A stretch of DNA of 64,000 bases from contig JADJPJ010000004.1 of assembly GCA_016713325.1 (NCBI GenBank), forward strand, positions 186,001-250,000, written 5' to 3'. Positions 37,293 through 46,627 of this stretch are shown here, piece after piece. Numbering within the stretch: the stretch's first letter is position 1; every line of letters starts with the position of its first letter. Below the pieces are notes generated by a model that was not told where the DNA came from, did not search any database, and saw only the letters and a program-made list of their open reading frames with translations. Source of the stretch: Candidatus Flexifilum affinis (GTDB lineage: Bacteria > Chloroflexota > Anaerolineae > Aggregatilineales > Phototrophicaceae). Position numbers and translations under genes: made by a program.

Positions 37293-37605
37293 TGTGCGGC
37301 GCTTCGCGGGCCAGACGCGAACTTGATTTCAAACCGAACTCTAGCAACCCCACCTTTCGCAAGACTCTCAGTGCATCGAGTTCGCATGTGCCGTGCGCCG
37401 AGGCCGTGATGAAAGGGTCAATTTGGATGCCGTTATTTACAGAATTGGGATACCTAACGTATCCCCACGTTAGCCGCGCTGCAATTTGCGTGAGAGGTGC
37501 TGGGGGTGATTTCGTGTCATCTGTCATGGGCCAGTTCAACGAAATTCAGCAAGCATGCTGGTAGAATGATGCTGTCTTCATTGCCCAGTTGTTGAGGATC
37601 GCGGC
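37293..37605. promoter_or_regulatory. Divergent region with a small palindrome
   Basis: 313 bases between divergent starts. GGGATAC (37447-37453), five bases, GTATCCC (37459-37465) is a perfect inverted repeat that could be an operator. No reliable -35/-10 pair was found. A short frame at 37292-37564 has no ribosome site. Confidence 0.35.
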
Positions 37606-37887
37606 ATGGTCGCTGTACCGCAGGAAACGGGAACTCAGGAATTCACCACCTATCACTTTGCGGGAGGAACGCTCCGCACTCTGATGGATTTAGCGGGGGT
37701 TGAACGGCGGATAACCGGCCGGGTGACCTGTAAGTGCTGCGGCCGGATGATGCTGCCCAGTCAGCAGGCTTTCGAAACCCTCTACACATGCAGCCCTGCC
37801 TGCTTCAACCGTGTGCGCAGCACGCTCGTTCAGGATGATGTCGCTTTGCAGGAAGCAGGCCTCCGCGAAGCCCAAAGCTGGGACTGA
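37606..37887 (+). CDS. Small zinc-finger-like protein
   Basis: 93 residues with one metal-site pattern: CKCCGRMMLPSQQAFETLYT followed by CSPACFN, i.e. CxxC then CxxxC about 20 residues on. The N-terminal 35 residues are unremarkable, and the C-terminal 25 form an acidic helix. Followed at 37949 by a strong terminator, which supports a genuine transcript. Function unknown; a DNA- or protein-binding zinc ribbon is possible. Confidence 0.65.
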   Translation: MVAVPQETGTQEFTTYHFAGGTLRTLMDLAGVERRITGRVTCKCCGRMMLPSQQAFETLYTCSPACFNRVRSTLVQDDVALQEAGLREAQSWD

Positions 37888-37948
37888 ACTCCAACGACCT
37901 CCGACACCCAAGCGATCCGATCAAGTTCCGGTTACGCCAGGAAACGAA

Positions 37949-37986
37949 CAGACGCTCTGCCCGCCACTTACGGGGCAGAGCGTCTG
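37949..37986. terminator. Bidirectional hairpin terminator
   Basis: CAGACGCTCTGCCC (37949-37962) and GGGCAGAGCGTCTG (37973-37986) form a 14-base perfect stem, followed by CTGTTTTGC. Placed between the zinc-finger gene and the convergent membrane-protein gene. Confidence 0.85.
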
Positions 37987-38005
37987 CTGTTTTGCGAAAG
38001 GTCAT

Positions 38006-38602
38006 TCAGCGTTGACGCAACCCGCCCTGGAGCAGGCCCACGCCCACGGCGGCAATCGCCAGCGGCCAGACCGCATCCCAGGAGATGTCGAACACGAAGA
38101 CCAGCCCGACACCCATCAGCACGCCCCCGAAGATTCCCGGCGCAACCACGCGGCGAAGGAAACTGCTGAGCAGAAGGCCGGCGCCGGGCACCACCAGGAA
38201 CCACGACCAGACGCGATCCCAATCGATGGTATTCAGGAAGGGGATGTCGACCTGGATGCCGAACAGGTGATGCGTGAAGGTCCAGTTCGGGTCGACGACG
38301 AAGATCAGCGCGAGCAGCAGGGCCAGGAGGCCAATGACGAGCTGAACGACGACAGGGCGGTTCACCTGGCCGGCATGACGGAAGGTGGCGAAGGCTGCGT
38401 ACAGGAGGGTTGCGCCGGGGATGGCGATGAAGAGTACCCACCAGTTGCTGCCGAAATCCAGCGCGCCGGCCTGGCCGAGAAAGAAGACGCCGCCCAGCGC
38501 GATGAGCATCAGGGCGACGGCCGCGCGCACCTGACCGGAGGATACCAGCTCGAATGCTTTCGGGTGATCCGGGTGAAGCTGGGGTTGAGTATTGCTTGAC
38601 AC
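38006..38602 (-). CDS. Integral membrane protein of unknown function
   Basis: 198 residues from a GTG at 38602 preceded by AAAGGACAGGACATC; the much longer frame to 38890 is not coding-like. About six hydrophobic helices: ALMLIALGGVFFLG, WWVLFIAIPGATLLYA, VVVQLVIGLLALLLALIFVV, WSWFLVVPGAGLLL, IFGGVLMGVGLVFV and WPLAIAAVGVGLLQ. It looks like a small membrane protein of the LiaF/DUF-type, with unknown role. An array of GGGTGAA half-sites lies about 60 bases upstream. Confidence 0.75.
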   Translation of the reverse strand: MSSNTQPQLHPDHPKAFELVSSGQVRAAVALMLIALGGVFFLGQAGALDFGSNWWVLFIAIPGATLLYAAFATFRHAGQVNRPVVVQLVIGLLALLLALIFVVDPNWTFTHHLFGIQVDIPFLNTIDWDRVWSWFLVVPGAGLLLSSFLRRVVAPGIFGGVLMGVGLVFVFDISWDAVWPLAIAAVGVGLLQGGLRQR

Positions 38603-38663
38603 GATGTCCTGTCCTTTCGCAGACCCTTGCAGTTCGTTGTTGATCTCACGATATCGGGCGCAG

Positions 38664-38693
38664 GGGTGAATCCGATTCACCCGAATGGGTGAA
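38664..38693. promoter_or_regulatory. Candidate operator: alternating GGGTGAA half-sites
   Basis: GGGTGAATCCGATTCACCC (38664-38682) is a perfect inverted repeat, and TTCACCCGAATGGGTGAA (38676-38693) a second perfect one that shares the middle half-site. This makes three alternating half-sites upstream of the minus-strand membrane-protein gene. Binder unknown. Confidence 0.45.
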
Positions 38694-38928
38694 GGGGTGG
38701 GGTGATTCCGGGGCTGGAAAGCGGCGGATGCTTGTGTACATTCTCGATCAGGTCGAGATTGAGGAATGCGTGTACGATCGATGCGGCACAGCGCCAAACT
38801 CCAGGCTGAAATGAATGGCAGTTCAAATTGGGCCACTCGTAAGCGCCATCGTCTGCAACTTTGCATCGTCGGCGACCTCCTCCGGTACACAAAGGCGATC
38901 TACGTGTGTCGGCGCTTTAGCGTCAGTG

Positions 38929-38934
38929 TATAAT
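38929..38934 (+). promoter_or_regulatory. Likely -10 element for the ABC export genes
   Basis: A perfect TATAAT 37 bases before the wzm start. The -35 region (about 38906-38911) is weak, so an activator may be needed. Confidence 0.45.
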
Positions 38935-38970
38935 GGGTTTTCGACCCCAGCACTGGCGAGGCTTCTCTGG

Positions 38971-39810
38971 ATGAGTGTTGTGAACCCTAAGCACTTTACT
39001 CGAGTGACATCGGATTCACATTGGCTTTCTTTGCCGGTGCGCGAAATCTGGAACTTCCGAGATCTGCTGGTGGTGCTGACACAGCGCGACGTGAAGCTGC
39101 GCTACAAGCAGACCTGGATTGGCATCTTCTGGGTGATCTTGCAGCCACTCGTCGCGGCGCTCATCTTCGCCTTCGTCTTCGGACGCGTCGCCAACCTGCA
39201 AAGCGACGACAATGTGCCGTATCTGGCCTTCGTCTTCGCTGCGCTGCTGCCCTGGAACGCCTTCTCCGGCGCGCTTCAGCGGGCGGGTGGCAGTCTGATC
39301 GCCAGCTCGCAGCTCATCTCCAAGGTCTACTTTCCCCGCCTGATCATCCCGATGGCCGCGGCGCTCGGCGTGCTGGTCGATTTTGCCGTGTCGCTGGTGG
39401 TCATGCTGATTATCCTGGTGCTCTCCGGCTACGCGTTCACGCTCAACCTGCTGGCGCTGCCGATCCTGCTGCTCATCACGCTAATCAACGCCATTGCCAT
39501 TGGCACTCTGATCTCGGCGCTGAGCGTGTACTACCGCGACTTCACCTACGCACTGCCGTTTCTGATCCAGGTGTGGCTGTATGCCTCTCCGGTGGTCTAT
39601 TCTGCCGACATCATCACCGGGCCGCTGCGCCCGCTGTACATGCTCAACCCGATGGTGGGCATCATCTCCGGCTTTCGCTGGTCGTTCTTCGGCGGAGGCG
39701 CATTCCCGCTCGGAGAGGTGGCACTGTCCGCCGTCTTCGGCGTGGTCGCGCTGATCATCAGCCTGCTCGTCTTTCAACGGGTCGAGCAGAGTTTCGCGGA
39801 CGTGGTGTAA
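38971..39810 (+). CDS. wzm: ABC-2 polysaccharide export permease (Wzm)
   Basis: 279 residues from ATG 38971. The longer frame to 38815 passes through the promoter. Typical ABC-2 start (LPVREIWNFRDLLVVLTQRDVKLRYKQ-like, where DVKLRYKQ is the TagG/Wzm signature), six membrane helices and the family-end region with ISGFRW. It forms the channel that exports completed lipid-linked glycan, paired with Wzt, whose start overlaps its stop (TAATG). This is a second export route beside the Wzx/Wzy system. Confidence 0.9.
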   Translation: MSVVNPKHFTRVTSDSHWLSLPVREIWNFRDLLVVLTQRDVKLRYKQTWIGIFWVILQPLVAALIFAFVFGRVANLQSDDNVPYLAFVFAALLPWNAFSGALQRAGGSLIASSQLISKVYFPRLIIPMAAALGVLVDFAVSLVVMLIILVLSGYAFTLNLLALPILLLITLINAIAIGTLISALSVYYRDFTYALPFLIQVWLYASPVVYSADIITGPLRPLYMLNPMVGIISGFRWSFFGGGAFPLGEVALSAVFGVVALIISLLVFQRVEQSFADVV

Positions 39811-41070
39811 TGTCGGATATCGCCCTTCGAGTCGTCGGACTCGGCAAATCCTACCAGATTCGCCATGAAGCCATGCGTTATCGCACCCTGCGCGATGACC
39901 TGGTTAACCTGCTGCCCGGGCGTCGCCAGGGTAGGGTGAGCCGCGAAACCTTCTGGGCGCTGCGCGATGTCAGCTTCGAGGTCAAGGCCGGTGAAGTTCT
40001 AGGCGTGATTGGCCGCAACGGCGCCGGCAAGAGCACGCTGCTGAAGATCCTGGCCCGTATCACCAAGCCGACCACCGGGTATGCCGACATTTATGGGCGG
40101 GTCGGGTCGCTGCTGGAAGTGGGCACCGGCTTCCATGCCGAGCTGACCGGCCGCGAAAACATCTTTTTGAGTGGCACCATCCTGGGCATGCGCCGGGCGG
40201 AGATCCAGCGCCGCTTTGATGAGATTGTCGACTTCGCCGAGGTCGAGCAGTTCCTCGATACGCCGGTGAAGCGCTACAGCAGCGGCATGTACATGCGGCT
40301 GGCTTTCGCTGTAGCTGCTCATCTCGACCCGGAGGTGCTGATCGTCGATGAGGTGCTGGCAGTCGGCGATGCCGCCTTCCAGAAGAAGAGTCTTGGCAAA
40401 ATGGGCGATGTTGCCAAGAGTGGCCGCACGGTGCTCTTCGTGAGCCATAATATGAGTTCCGTACTGGTTCTTTGCGGTTCTGCGATTTTGCTGGAAAAGG
40501 GTCAGATTGCTAAGAGCGGGGAATGTGACAACAGTCGTTGAACATTATATGAGCTCGGATGAACTCCATGGATCTATCGAACGACCTGAATTGGCAGGTA
40601 GGAAGAAGCTCCATATCTGCCGGATAAGCATTACTAACACGGGAATTGTCTCTTCGTCATTTACAAACTCCGACATCTTGACTCTGAACATAGAATGTCG
40701 CGTCTATCAGCGGATCCGTGAAGCACAAATCGCGTTTGATTTTTCAACTAGTGCTGGTGACTATCTGTTTTCAAGCACGCACCAGGATTCTTTGACGGAT
40801 AAAGGGGAGTTGCTGCCAGGGGAGTATTTGTTCCAATGCCCCATTGATCTGACTATGTTTAGACAAGGCCAATACAAAATTGCCGTTGCATCGTCAGTTC
40901 CCGGCGTAGAAATGCTGGATCTTGTTAATGAGCCGCTTGTATTTGAAATATTCGATGACTCTAGTCCAATTCTTAGGCTAGGACAGGAGCGAAGGGGATT
41001 AATCGTCCCTCGCTATAGATGGTCCATCTTCTCAAAGGGAGTTGAGGGCGAGTTGCGTAATTATCCATAA
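39810..41070 (+). pseudogene. wzt: ABC exporter ATPase with glycan-binding C-terminal domain (Wzt), frame broken at 40518-40521
   Basis: About 420 residues. NBD to residue about 230: Walker A IGRNGAGKSTLLK, signature YSSGMYMRLAF, Walker B EVLIVDEVLAVGD. The C-terminal immunoglobulin-like glycan-recognition domain continues in another frame (40.5-41.07 kb, with AQIAFDFSTSAGDYLF and PGEYLFQCPIDL). A GGGG run (40518-40521) is one base too long for KSGNVTTVVEHY to follow in frame; dropping one G joins the parts. The base composition turns AT-rich almost exactly between the two domains. The C-terminal domain fixes which glycan is exported, so this marks a likely recombination joint. Confidence 0.82.
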
Positions 41071-41142
41071 TCTAGACCTTGGTTTTGGAAATCTCAACGG
41101 TGAAGCTATAGTCGCGGGAACAAAGATGAGCGGGGTTTTAAC

Positions 41143-41822
41143 ATGATGCTGCAATTTGCTCGCCGGATCGAGACGAAACTCTTTGGATATCCGCGTTTCA
41201 CCAGACCCGATCCTAAAGAGTATTCGACGATGGTAGGGAAAGGATCATTTGTCCCTTGCCAGGTAGAAGCATATTTTCTTGCGCTCAACCAGTACGTCGA
41301 TGAAGGCGCAAGGGTGCTTGATGTGGGCTTTGGACTCGGCTACGGCATGAATATTCTGGCAATCAAGGCCGGAGAAATATATGGCGTTGATATTGACCAG
41401 CAGGTTCTAGATTATTGTGAAGCCACTTTGCTGGGACGAAACCCTCGTGTTAAGCGGCTGGCCTTATTTGATGGATACAAACTCGATTTTGCTGATGAGG
41501 AATTTGATGTTTTGACCTGCGTGGATGTGCTTGAACATGTTGAAGACTATCATCGCTTTCTGGATGAACTTCTGCGCGTTTCTCGAAAAGGGGTATTTAT
41601 TAGTACTCCAAACCGGCGACCTGAATACACAAACCCGGACGGTACTCCGAAGAATTACTGGCACCTCCGTGAATGGACGTATCACGAGTTGGATGAAATC
41701 CTTCGGAAGCACAGTCAGAAGATTGACTGTCTTTCCTAAATGGTCCCTTTGAAGGACCATTCACGATTTCACGCCAGGTTATGCCCGATACTCTGACACT
41801 GACCCCCATGATTCTGAAATGA
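41143..41822 (+). pseudogene. SAM-dependent methyltransferase, frame broken near 41732
   Basis: About 226 residues when joined. SAM motif I is VLDVGFGLGYGMNIL, acidic strand YGVDIDQ, and the FDVLTCVDVLEHVEDYHRFLDELLRVSRKG core is standard. At 41732-41734 a TTT is one T short of IDCLFLNGPFEGPFT. The restored tail then ends in a TGA at 41820-41822, giving an ATGA overlap with the next gene. Belongs to the AT-richer glycan block. Confidence 0.75.
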
Positions 41823-43044
41823 ACCTTGGTGGTAGCACGTTTCCCTCTATGTTTCGGTCATTGCTTAGGCATACTTTAAGATTACTTAGGGCTGTTCGGA
41901 GAACTCTCGTCTATCCGGCCCACCTGCGTACAGAACCGTCGAAAAGGAGAGGTATCGCCCTGGTGAGTTATATAGCAAGCCCAGTGCGCATGCGCGCAGA
42001 TTCTGACGAGCTCAAGTATCACAGTAATCGCTGGGAAAGTCGGGAGATCTGTCATATCCTGACCAAGCTTGGATATGACGTAGATGCGATTGATTTTGAT
42101 GATACTCATTTTGTGCCAAAGCGAGAGTACGACATTGTGTTCGATATCTACACGAACTTACACAGGTTGGAATCTCGTTTTTCTGCTCAGACGATCAAGT
42201 TGCTTCATGCCACAGGTAGCGATCCATATTATCAGAATGCTGCTGAACTGGCACGAATTAATGCGCTAAACGCTCGCCGCGGAAGTCAGTGTACACCCAA
42301 GCGGCTCATTGCTTCTCCTGAGCAATCACGGCGCGCTTTCGAAGCAGCAGATTTCTGTTCTCTTATTGGCAATAGTCATACAGTGAGTACTTATCCAGAG
42401 CATATCCGATCCAAGATGACTTGCGTTCCAGTCTCTGCTTCACAGACTGGGTCTCGTCACAAGAAGCGACATGAATTTGTGCCTGAAAAACGGGAATTCC
42501 TGTGGTATTTCGGTTCCGGGGCAGTTCATAAGGGCCTTGATTTGCTGCTCGAAGTATTTGCTCAAAATCCTGGCTGGACACTAAACATCGTTGGTTACGT
42601 CAATTCTGAAGCTGATTTTGTTGAAACCTTTTGGCACGAACTCCATAATTTACCAAACATTCGAAACTACGATGCTTTGAGACCAGATAGCGACGCATTT
42701 CACGCAATTCTCAAGGATGTGTTCTGCGTCGTTGCCCCGACTTGCAGCGAGGAATATCACCTGCAGTGGCGACAGCCCTGCAAATCGGGTTATACCCTAT
42801 CATCAGCAGAGATACTGGTATTTCACTTCCAGATGGGGTAGGAATTTACTTGGAGCACTGCACGATAGACGAAATCACCGGGAAATTGCGTATTGCTTTT
42901 GATACTTCGGCAGACCAGATTGCCAGCGAAATCGGGATTATTCAGGAGTACGCACTTCGGGAGTATTCTCGCGCGCATTTTAGTGATGCAATGCATCAAT
43001 TCCTACGTCAAGCATTGGAAGCGCGTCAGGGAGAATTTTCATGA
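41819..43044 (+). pseudogene. GT4-like glycosyltransferase, frame broken near 42750
   Basis: About 408 residues. GT-B layout: N-terminal ISYIASPVRMRAD-like start, ETIKLLHATGSDPYY-type region, hinge RREFLWYFGSGAVHKGLDLLLEVF and VFCVVAPTCSE before the slip. The donor-site half (GISPAVATALQIGLYPIIS) follows in another frame. GAGGA at 42749-42753 is one G short of GAGGGA. ATG 41819 overlaps the previous stop and its own TGA (43042-43044) overlaps the next start (ATGA), supporting an intact operon in life. Confidence 0.75.
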
Positions 43045-43930
43045 CGAAGAAATACCACATTGATGAACAAGTGAATGTGCTGACTGGTGCAGCAGCTGAA
43101 GATGCGCTTAAAGCAGAGAATGATGAATTGTTCCTCAGTGCTGATCGCGGAATAGTTCAGGTTTCCTCTGAGCGTTGGCAGAAAGCACAGCGCGCCGAAC
43201 GTAGGCACTGGATGAGAGAGGAAGATCGACAACAGACGATCGGAATCATGTCCATTTTCAGAATTTTGCTGGCTATCAAGTTCTGGCAGGTCAGACTATT
43301 CACAATGCGATTGAACTGGGTTGTGGCCCATTCACCAATCTCCGCCTGATCGCACAAGTCTGTCAAGTGGAGCAGTGTTCACTTCTTGATCCGTTGATAC
43401 AAAGCTATTTGACGCATAACTATTGCCGGTATGATGCTCGTTGGCTCTATCTGGAAACGCTTCCCGCGTTACCACTAGCATTCGGTCGGGAACTGAACAG
43501 GCTGCTCTTGCGAGGCACGAAACGTCTACAATTAGGCAGAAAAATCCCGGTGAGGCGCCTACTGGCCACGCCAATCGAGTCAATGCCGATTGACGATCAC
43601 TACGATCTCACGGTCATTATCAACGTCATTGAACACTGCTTTGACATCGATCAAGTTTTCCAACATTCTTGCCGTCAGCGACAAGTACTTCGTTTTTCCG
43701 ACAAGTATTACACCCATGACGAGGTCTCGCGAACAGTCGAAGAACGATATGATGCCGCACATCCGCTCCATGTAGATCGCACGCTTGTCGATAGTTTCCT
43801 GGATGCAAACTTCAAAGCACTTTATCGCAAGGTCTTGGATCATCACTTCACTTTAGATGAAATACATCTAAAGTGGCAGGAAGTTGTGTCTTCATTGGTG
43901 AGCGAAAGTAGCCTCGCCTCCTTGACCTAG
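43041..43930 (+). pseudogene. SAM-dependent methyltransferase, several frameshifts
   Basis: About 295 residues once repaired. The SAM motif IHNAIELGCGPFTNL lies in the second frame; the first slip is near 43230-43240. A second, two-step slip around 43660-43700 hides QNILAVSDKYFVFSDKYY and returns to frame at HDEVSRTVEERYDA. The C-terminus has RKVLDHHFTLDEIHLKW. All changes are short indels beside A or T runs. The start is coupled to the preceding gene by ATGA. Confidence 0.65.
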
Positions 43931-43957
43931 CTTATAGCATACCTGCACAATTGGCAT

Positions 43958-44929
43958 TTGACGCGCAGTGGTGCGTTTCACGCTCTGCTTATCGAACCTA
44001 TGCGCAGTCGCATGGAAATAGAAACCCGGGGATGGGATGGGATCTCCCCGCTCCCAAAACCGGATCGAGGACGAACCTACGTGTTCTGTCAGGTTCTCCC
44101 ACCGGAAGAGTGGCTGCGGCAAATACCAGAACATTTGATTTGGCTCCCAATGTGGGACAGCGCAAGATTTTGGGGGCGTGAGTTTTGGCTGCGTCTTCCT
44201 TCCTCACTACGTGTCGTCGCATTTTCGAAACACATCGCGCAGCATGCTGATGAAGCAGGAATTCGTTATTTCCAACTCCAGTACTTCAAGAATCCACAAG
44301 ATTTCGCACCTGCACAATCGAACGAACGTGTGTTGTTTTACTGGAATCGTACAGGTTTGGTGCAGGAGAATATGCTGCGATCATTTTGCGAATACATGCG
44401 TATAGAGCGTTTGATATTTCGCTCTCATGCGGATCCCGGTGTTTCAGAGAGTAGAATTTTTGTGCCGCCATCAAGACTCGGCCATACTGTGGTCGAGGTG
44501 TGCTCTCCCAAAATGGACCATGACTCTTACTTGCGTAAACTGAGTGAGGCCAACGTTTTCATTGCGCCACGTGCTTATGAAGGAGTTGGCTTGTCCTTTC
44601 TCGAAGCGTTAGCGAGCGGTTGTGCTGTATTGGCTTACAACGCCCCAACGATGAACGAATATATCACCCATCTTCATGATGGGTTTCTTCTGAAGAACAA
44701 GCGGTCAGGCCTATGGGATGTTCTATCAAGATTCTTTCGGCGCTTACCTGGTCTGCAAAGCCCAATGCCTCATCTAAACTACGCACCACTTCTTCCTGAT
44801 CAGGACTGGGCTCTTCTTTCAACCATTGACTTCACGAACCTTGGGCTAAGAGCTCGTGCTCGACACCAAGTTGGCTTTCAACTGTGGATATCACAACAGG
44901 AACTATACGCAACATTTTTGGCGTCTTGA
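43958..44929 (+). CDS. GT4-like glycosyltransferase
   Basis: 323 residues from a TTG, the only reasonable start after the previous stop (27 bases). The N-terminal half holds the acceptor domain (TYVFCQVLPPEEWL); the C-terminal donor block is clear: NVFIAPRAYEGVGLSFLEAL, then SGCAVLAYNAPTMNEYI. The weak start leaves room for a lost base upstream. Last plus-strand gene before two minus-strand genes converge on it. Confidence 0.75.
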   Translation: MTRSGAFHALLIEPMRSRMEIETRGWDGISPLPKPDRGRTYVFCQVLPPEEWLRQIPEHLIWLPMWDSARFWGREFWLRLPSSLRVVAFSKHIAQHADEAGIRYFQLQYFKNPQDFAPAQSNERVLFYWNRTGLVQENMLRSFCEYMRIERLIFRSHADPGVSESRIFVPPSRLGHTVVEVCSPKMDHDSYLRKLSEANVFIAPRAYEGVGLSFLEALASGCAVLAYNAPTMNEYITHLHDGFLLKNKRSGLWDVLSRFFRRLPGLQSPMPHLNYAPLLPDQDWALLSTIDFTNLGLRARARHQVGFQLWISQQELYATFLAS

Positions 44930-44950
44930 CTGCTAGACCTGGAGAAGCTG

Positions 44951-45679
44951 TCATTCATAAATGTTTGACTGCCAGATAGCATGATCAGAACGGATAAACA
45001 ACAGATCAAATTGCCAGAAGGCCCCATCACTTGGTCTGTGCAGTGGTTCAATCACATCGGCTGAGCGGGATCCTTGGCTAAGGAGATAGCTACACATTTC
45101 ATAAAAGCGAAGACTCTCTGGTTGTATCGTGAAGTTATAGGTTTCAATGAGCAGCAAAGAGGTTTGCTTCAGTGTCTCAGACGCTCCTTCAAGAATAGGG
45201 ATTTCGTAACCGTGTGTGTCAAGCTTAATAAAGAAAGGCGACGGAAGATTACGCTCGGTTACAAGCGTATCGATTTTTACGGATGACACAGCTTCATACC
45301 CTGGTCGGTCTTCTGAAGCAGCCACTCCACCAAATGTGGTTCGGGCATCAAAGAAGACTGTGCCATCCGTTTTGCCAGCCGCCGCCAAAACATAGTCTGA
45401 ACTCGAAGTAGAAGCTCTATACTTGGCAAGCTCCGCTTGATGAACCGGATTTGCCTCTATCAGTAAATAACCCGCATTAGGGTAGTATCTCTGCGCGATC
45501 CGGCTCCAACTACCATTTGAAGCACCTACATCGATCACTGTTCCAACCTGGGGATTCCACTTCACTGCACGTGCGAACGCCGCTTCAAGAGAAAGCGGTT
45601 CGGGTGTTCGAATGATCTTGTATCCGACACGTCGCAGTCCCTGGTTGATCAAATGATTGAGTCGATGCATCAAAGACAT
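44951..45679 (-). CDS. FkbM-family methyltransferase
   Basis: 242 residues: TVIDVGASNGSWSRIA (SAM motif I), LLIEANPVHQAELAKY, the FkbM phrase VSSVKIDTL and the closing FFIKLDTHGYEIPILEGA. FkbM enzymes O-methylate sugars and polyketides. Convergent with the GT at 43958 (21 bases apart) and co-directional with the following GT2. Confidence 0.87.
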   Translation of the reverse strand: MSLMHRLNHLINQGLRRVGYKIIRTPEPLSLEAAFARAVKWNPQVGTVIDVGASNGSWSRIAQRYYPNAGYLLIEANPVHQAELAKYRASTSSSDYVLAAAGKTDGTVFFDARTTFGGVAASEDRPGYEAVSSVKIDTLVTERNLPSPFFIKLDTHGYEIPILEGASETLKQTSLLLIETYNFTIQPESLRFYEMCSYLLSQGSRSADVIEPLHRPSDGAFWQFDLLFIRSDHAIWQSNIYE

Positions 45680-45709
45680 GTCGAACTCCTCGTGGGTCCT
45701 GGGTCTTGG

Positions 45710-46546
45710 CTACTGGTACTGCCACGTACCTGTAAAGTGATCGTAGGATAATATCGCACCTTGGTTCAGACGGTTGCGGATCCGCGCAGGACTGTTGCGC
45801 GCAACCTTGTCAAATAAACCAATCATCCAATCCACTGGGGTAGGGGGGCGAGCAATTGAGTGGAATTCCGCAAGGTATCGCTCAATGGATGCTGATTGCT
45901 GTCCATGATGGACTCGAAAACCACCGAGATGAGCTTTAACGATAACCAAGTCGGCGTGTTGTGCAAAGGTGCGCCAGAGGAAGAAGTCTCCTGCGAGGCG
46001 ATATGTGACGAGTTTTTCTAAGTCGATGTATTGGTTTAGATCGTGGTGCCAAAAGGTTGACTCCTGCTGAATGTAATGGAGGAATGGAGCGTAGTAGAGA
46101 CCACAATCAATTAACCGGCGACGATAGCGAAATGGCATTCGAGCCTCAACAAGATGACCCGATTCATTGTAGGCGATTTGCATTCCTGTAACCCAGCGCA
46201 CGGGATGCGCCGCAAACACATCTTCGAGAATATCAAAAGCACAAGTTGAATAGAGATCTCCAGCATTCAAATAAGCGCAGACGTCACCAGTAGCACGCTT
46301 CAAGCCTTTGACCAGAGCATCATACATGCCGCGATCTGGCTCCGAAATGATCTCTACATCAATACCACTCTTCTTTGCGCATTCCTCAGCGATTCCAACA
46401 GTACCATCTTTGGATCCCCCATCAGCAATAATGTACTGCAAGCTCGAACGACCAGTTCGCAGAGCCGTCTGCTCCAGCACCGAGCGCATCGTTTCGCTGA
46501 TATACTGTTCCGCGTTGTAGCATGGTGTAACAATGGTAAAACGCAT
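45710..46546 (-). CDS. GT2 glycosyltransferase
   Basis: 278 residues from ATG 46546 with GAGGAAAG upstream (the longer frame to 46594 lacks a site). GT-A motifs: RFTIVTPCYNAEQYI, YIIADGGSKDGTV and the AYLNAGD metal site (DxD-type), with QQESTFWH later. Divergent from the GT2 at 46628. Adds a sugar to the second glycan; donor unknown. Confidence 0.85.
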   Translation of the reverse strand: MRFTIVTPCYNAEQYISETMRSVLEQTALRTGRSSLQYIIADGGSKDGTVGIAEECAKKSGIDVEIISEPDRGMYDALVKGLKRATGDVCAYLNAGDLYSTCAFDILEDVFAAHPVRWVTGMQIAYNESGHLVEARMPFRYRRRLIDCGLYYAPFLHYIQQESTFWHHDLNQYIDLEKLVTYRLAGDFFLWRTFAQHADLVIVKAHLGGFRVHHGQQSASIERYLAEFHSIARPPTPVDWMIGLFDKVARNSPARIRNRLNQGAILSYDHFTGTWQYQ

Positions 46547-46627
46547 AGGCTTTCCTCTTGCTTCAGCTTTTCCGTTGATTATGTCTGTAAACACAACTGG
46601 CGTCGACTTGTCTGAAGGGCATCTGCC

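Noticed and set aside
38603..38890. N-terminal extension of the small membrane protein to 38890
   Set aside because: Would read through the half-site array with a non-protein-like composition; GTG 38602 has a good ribosome site.
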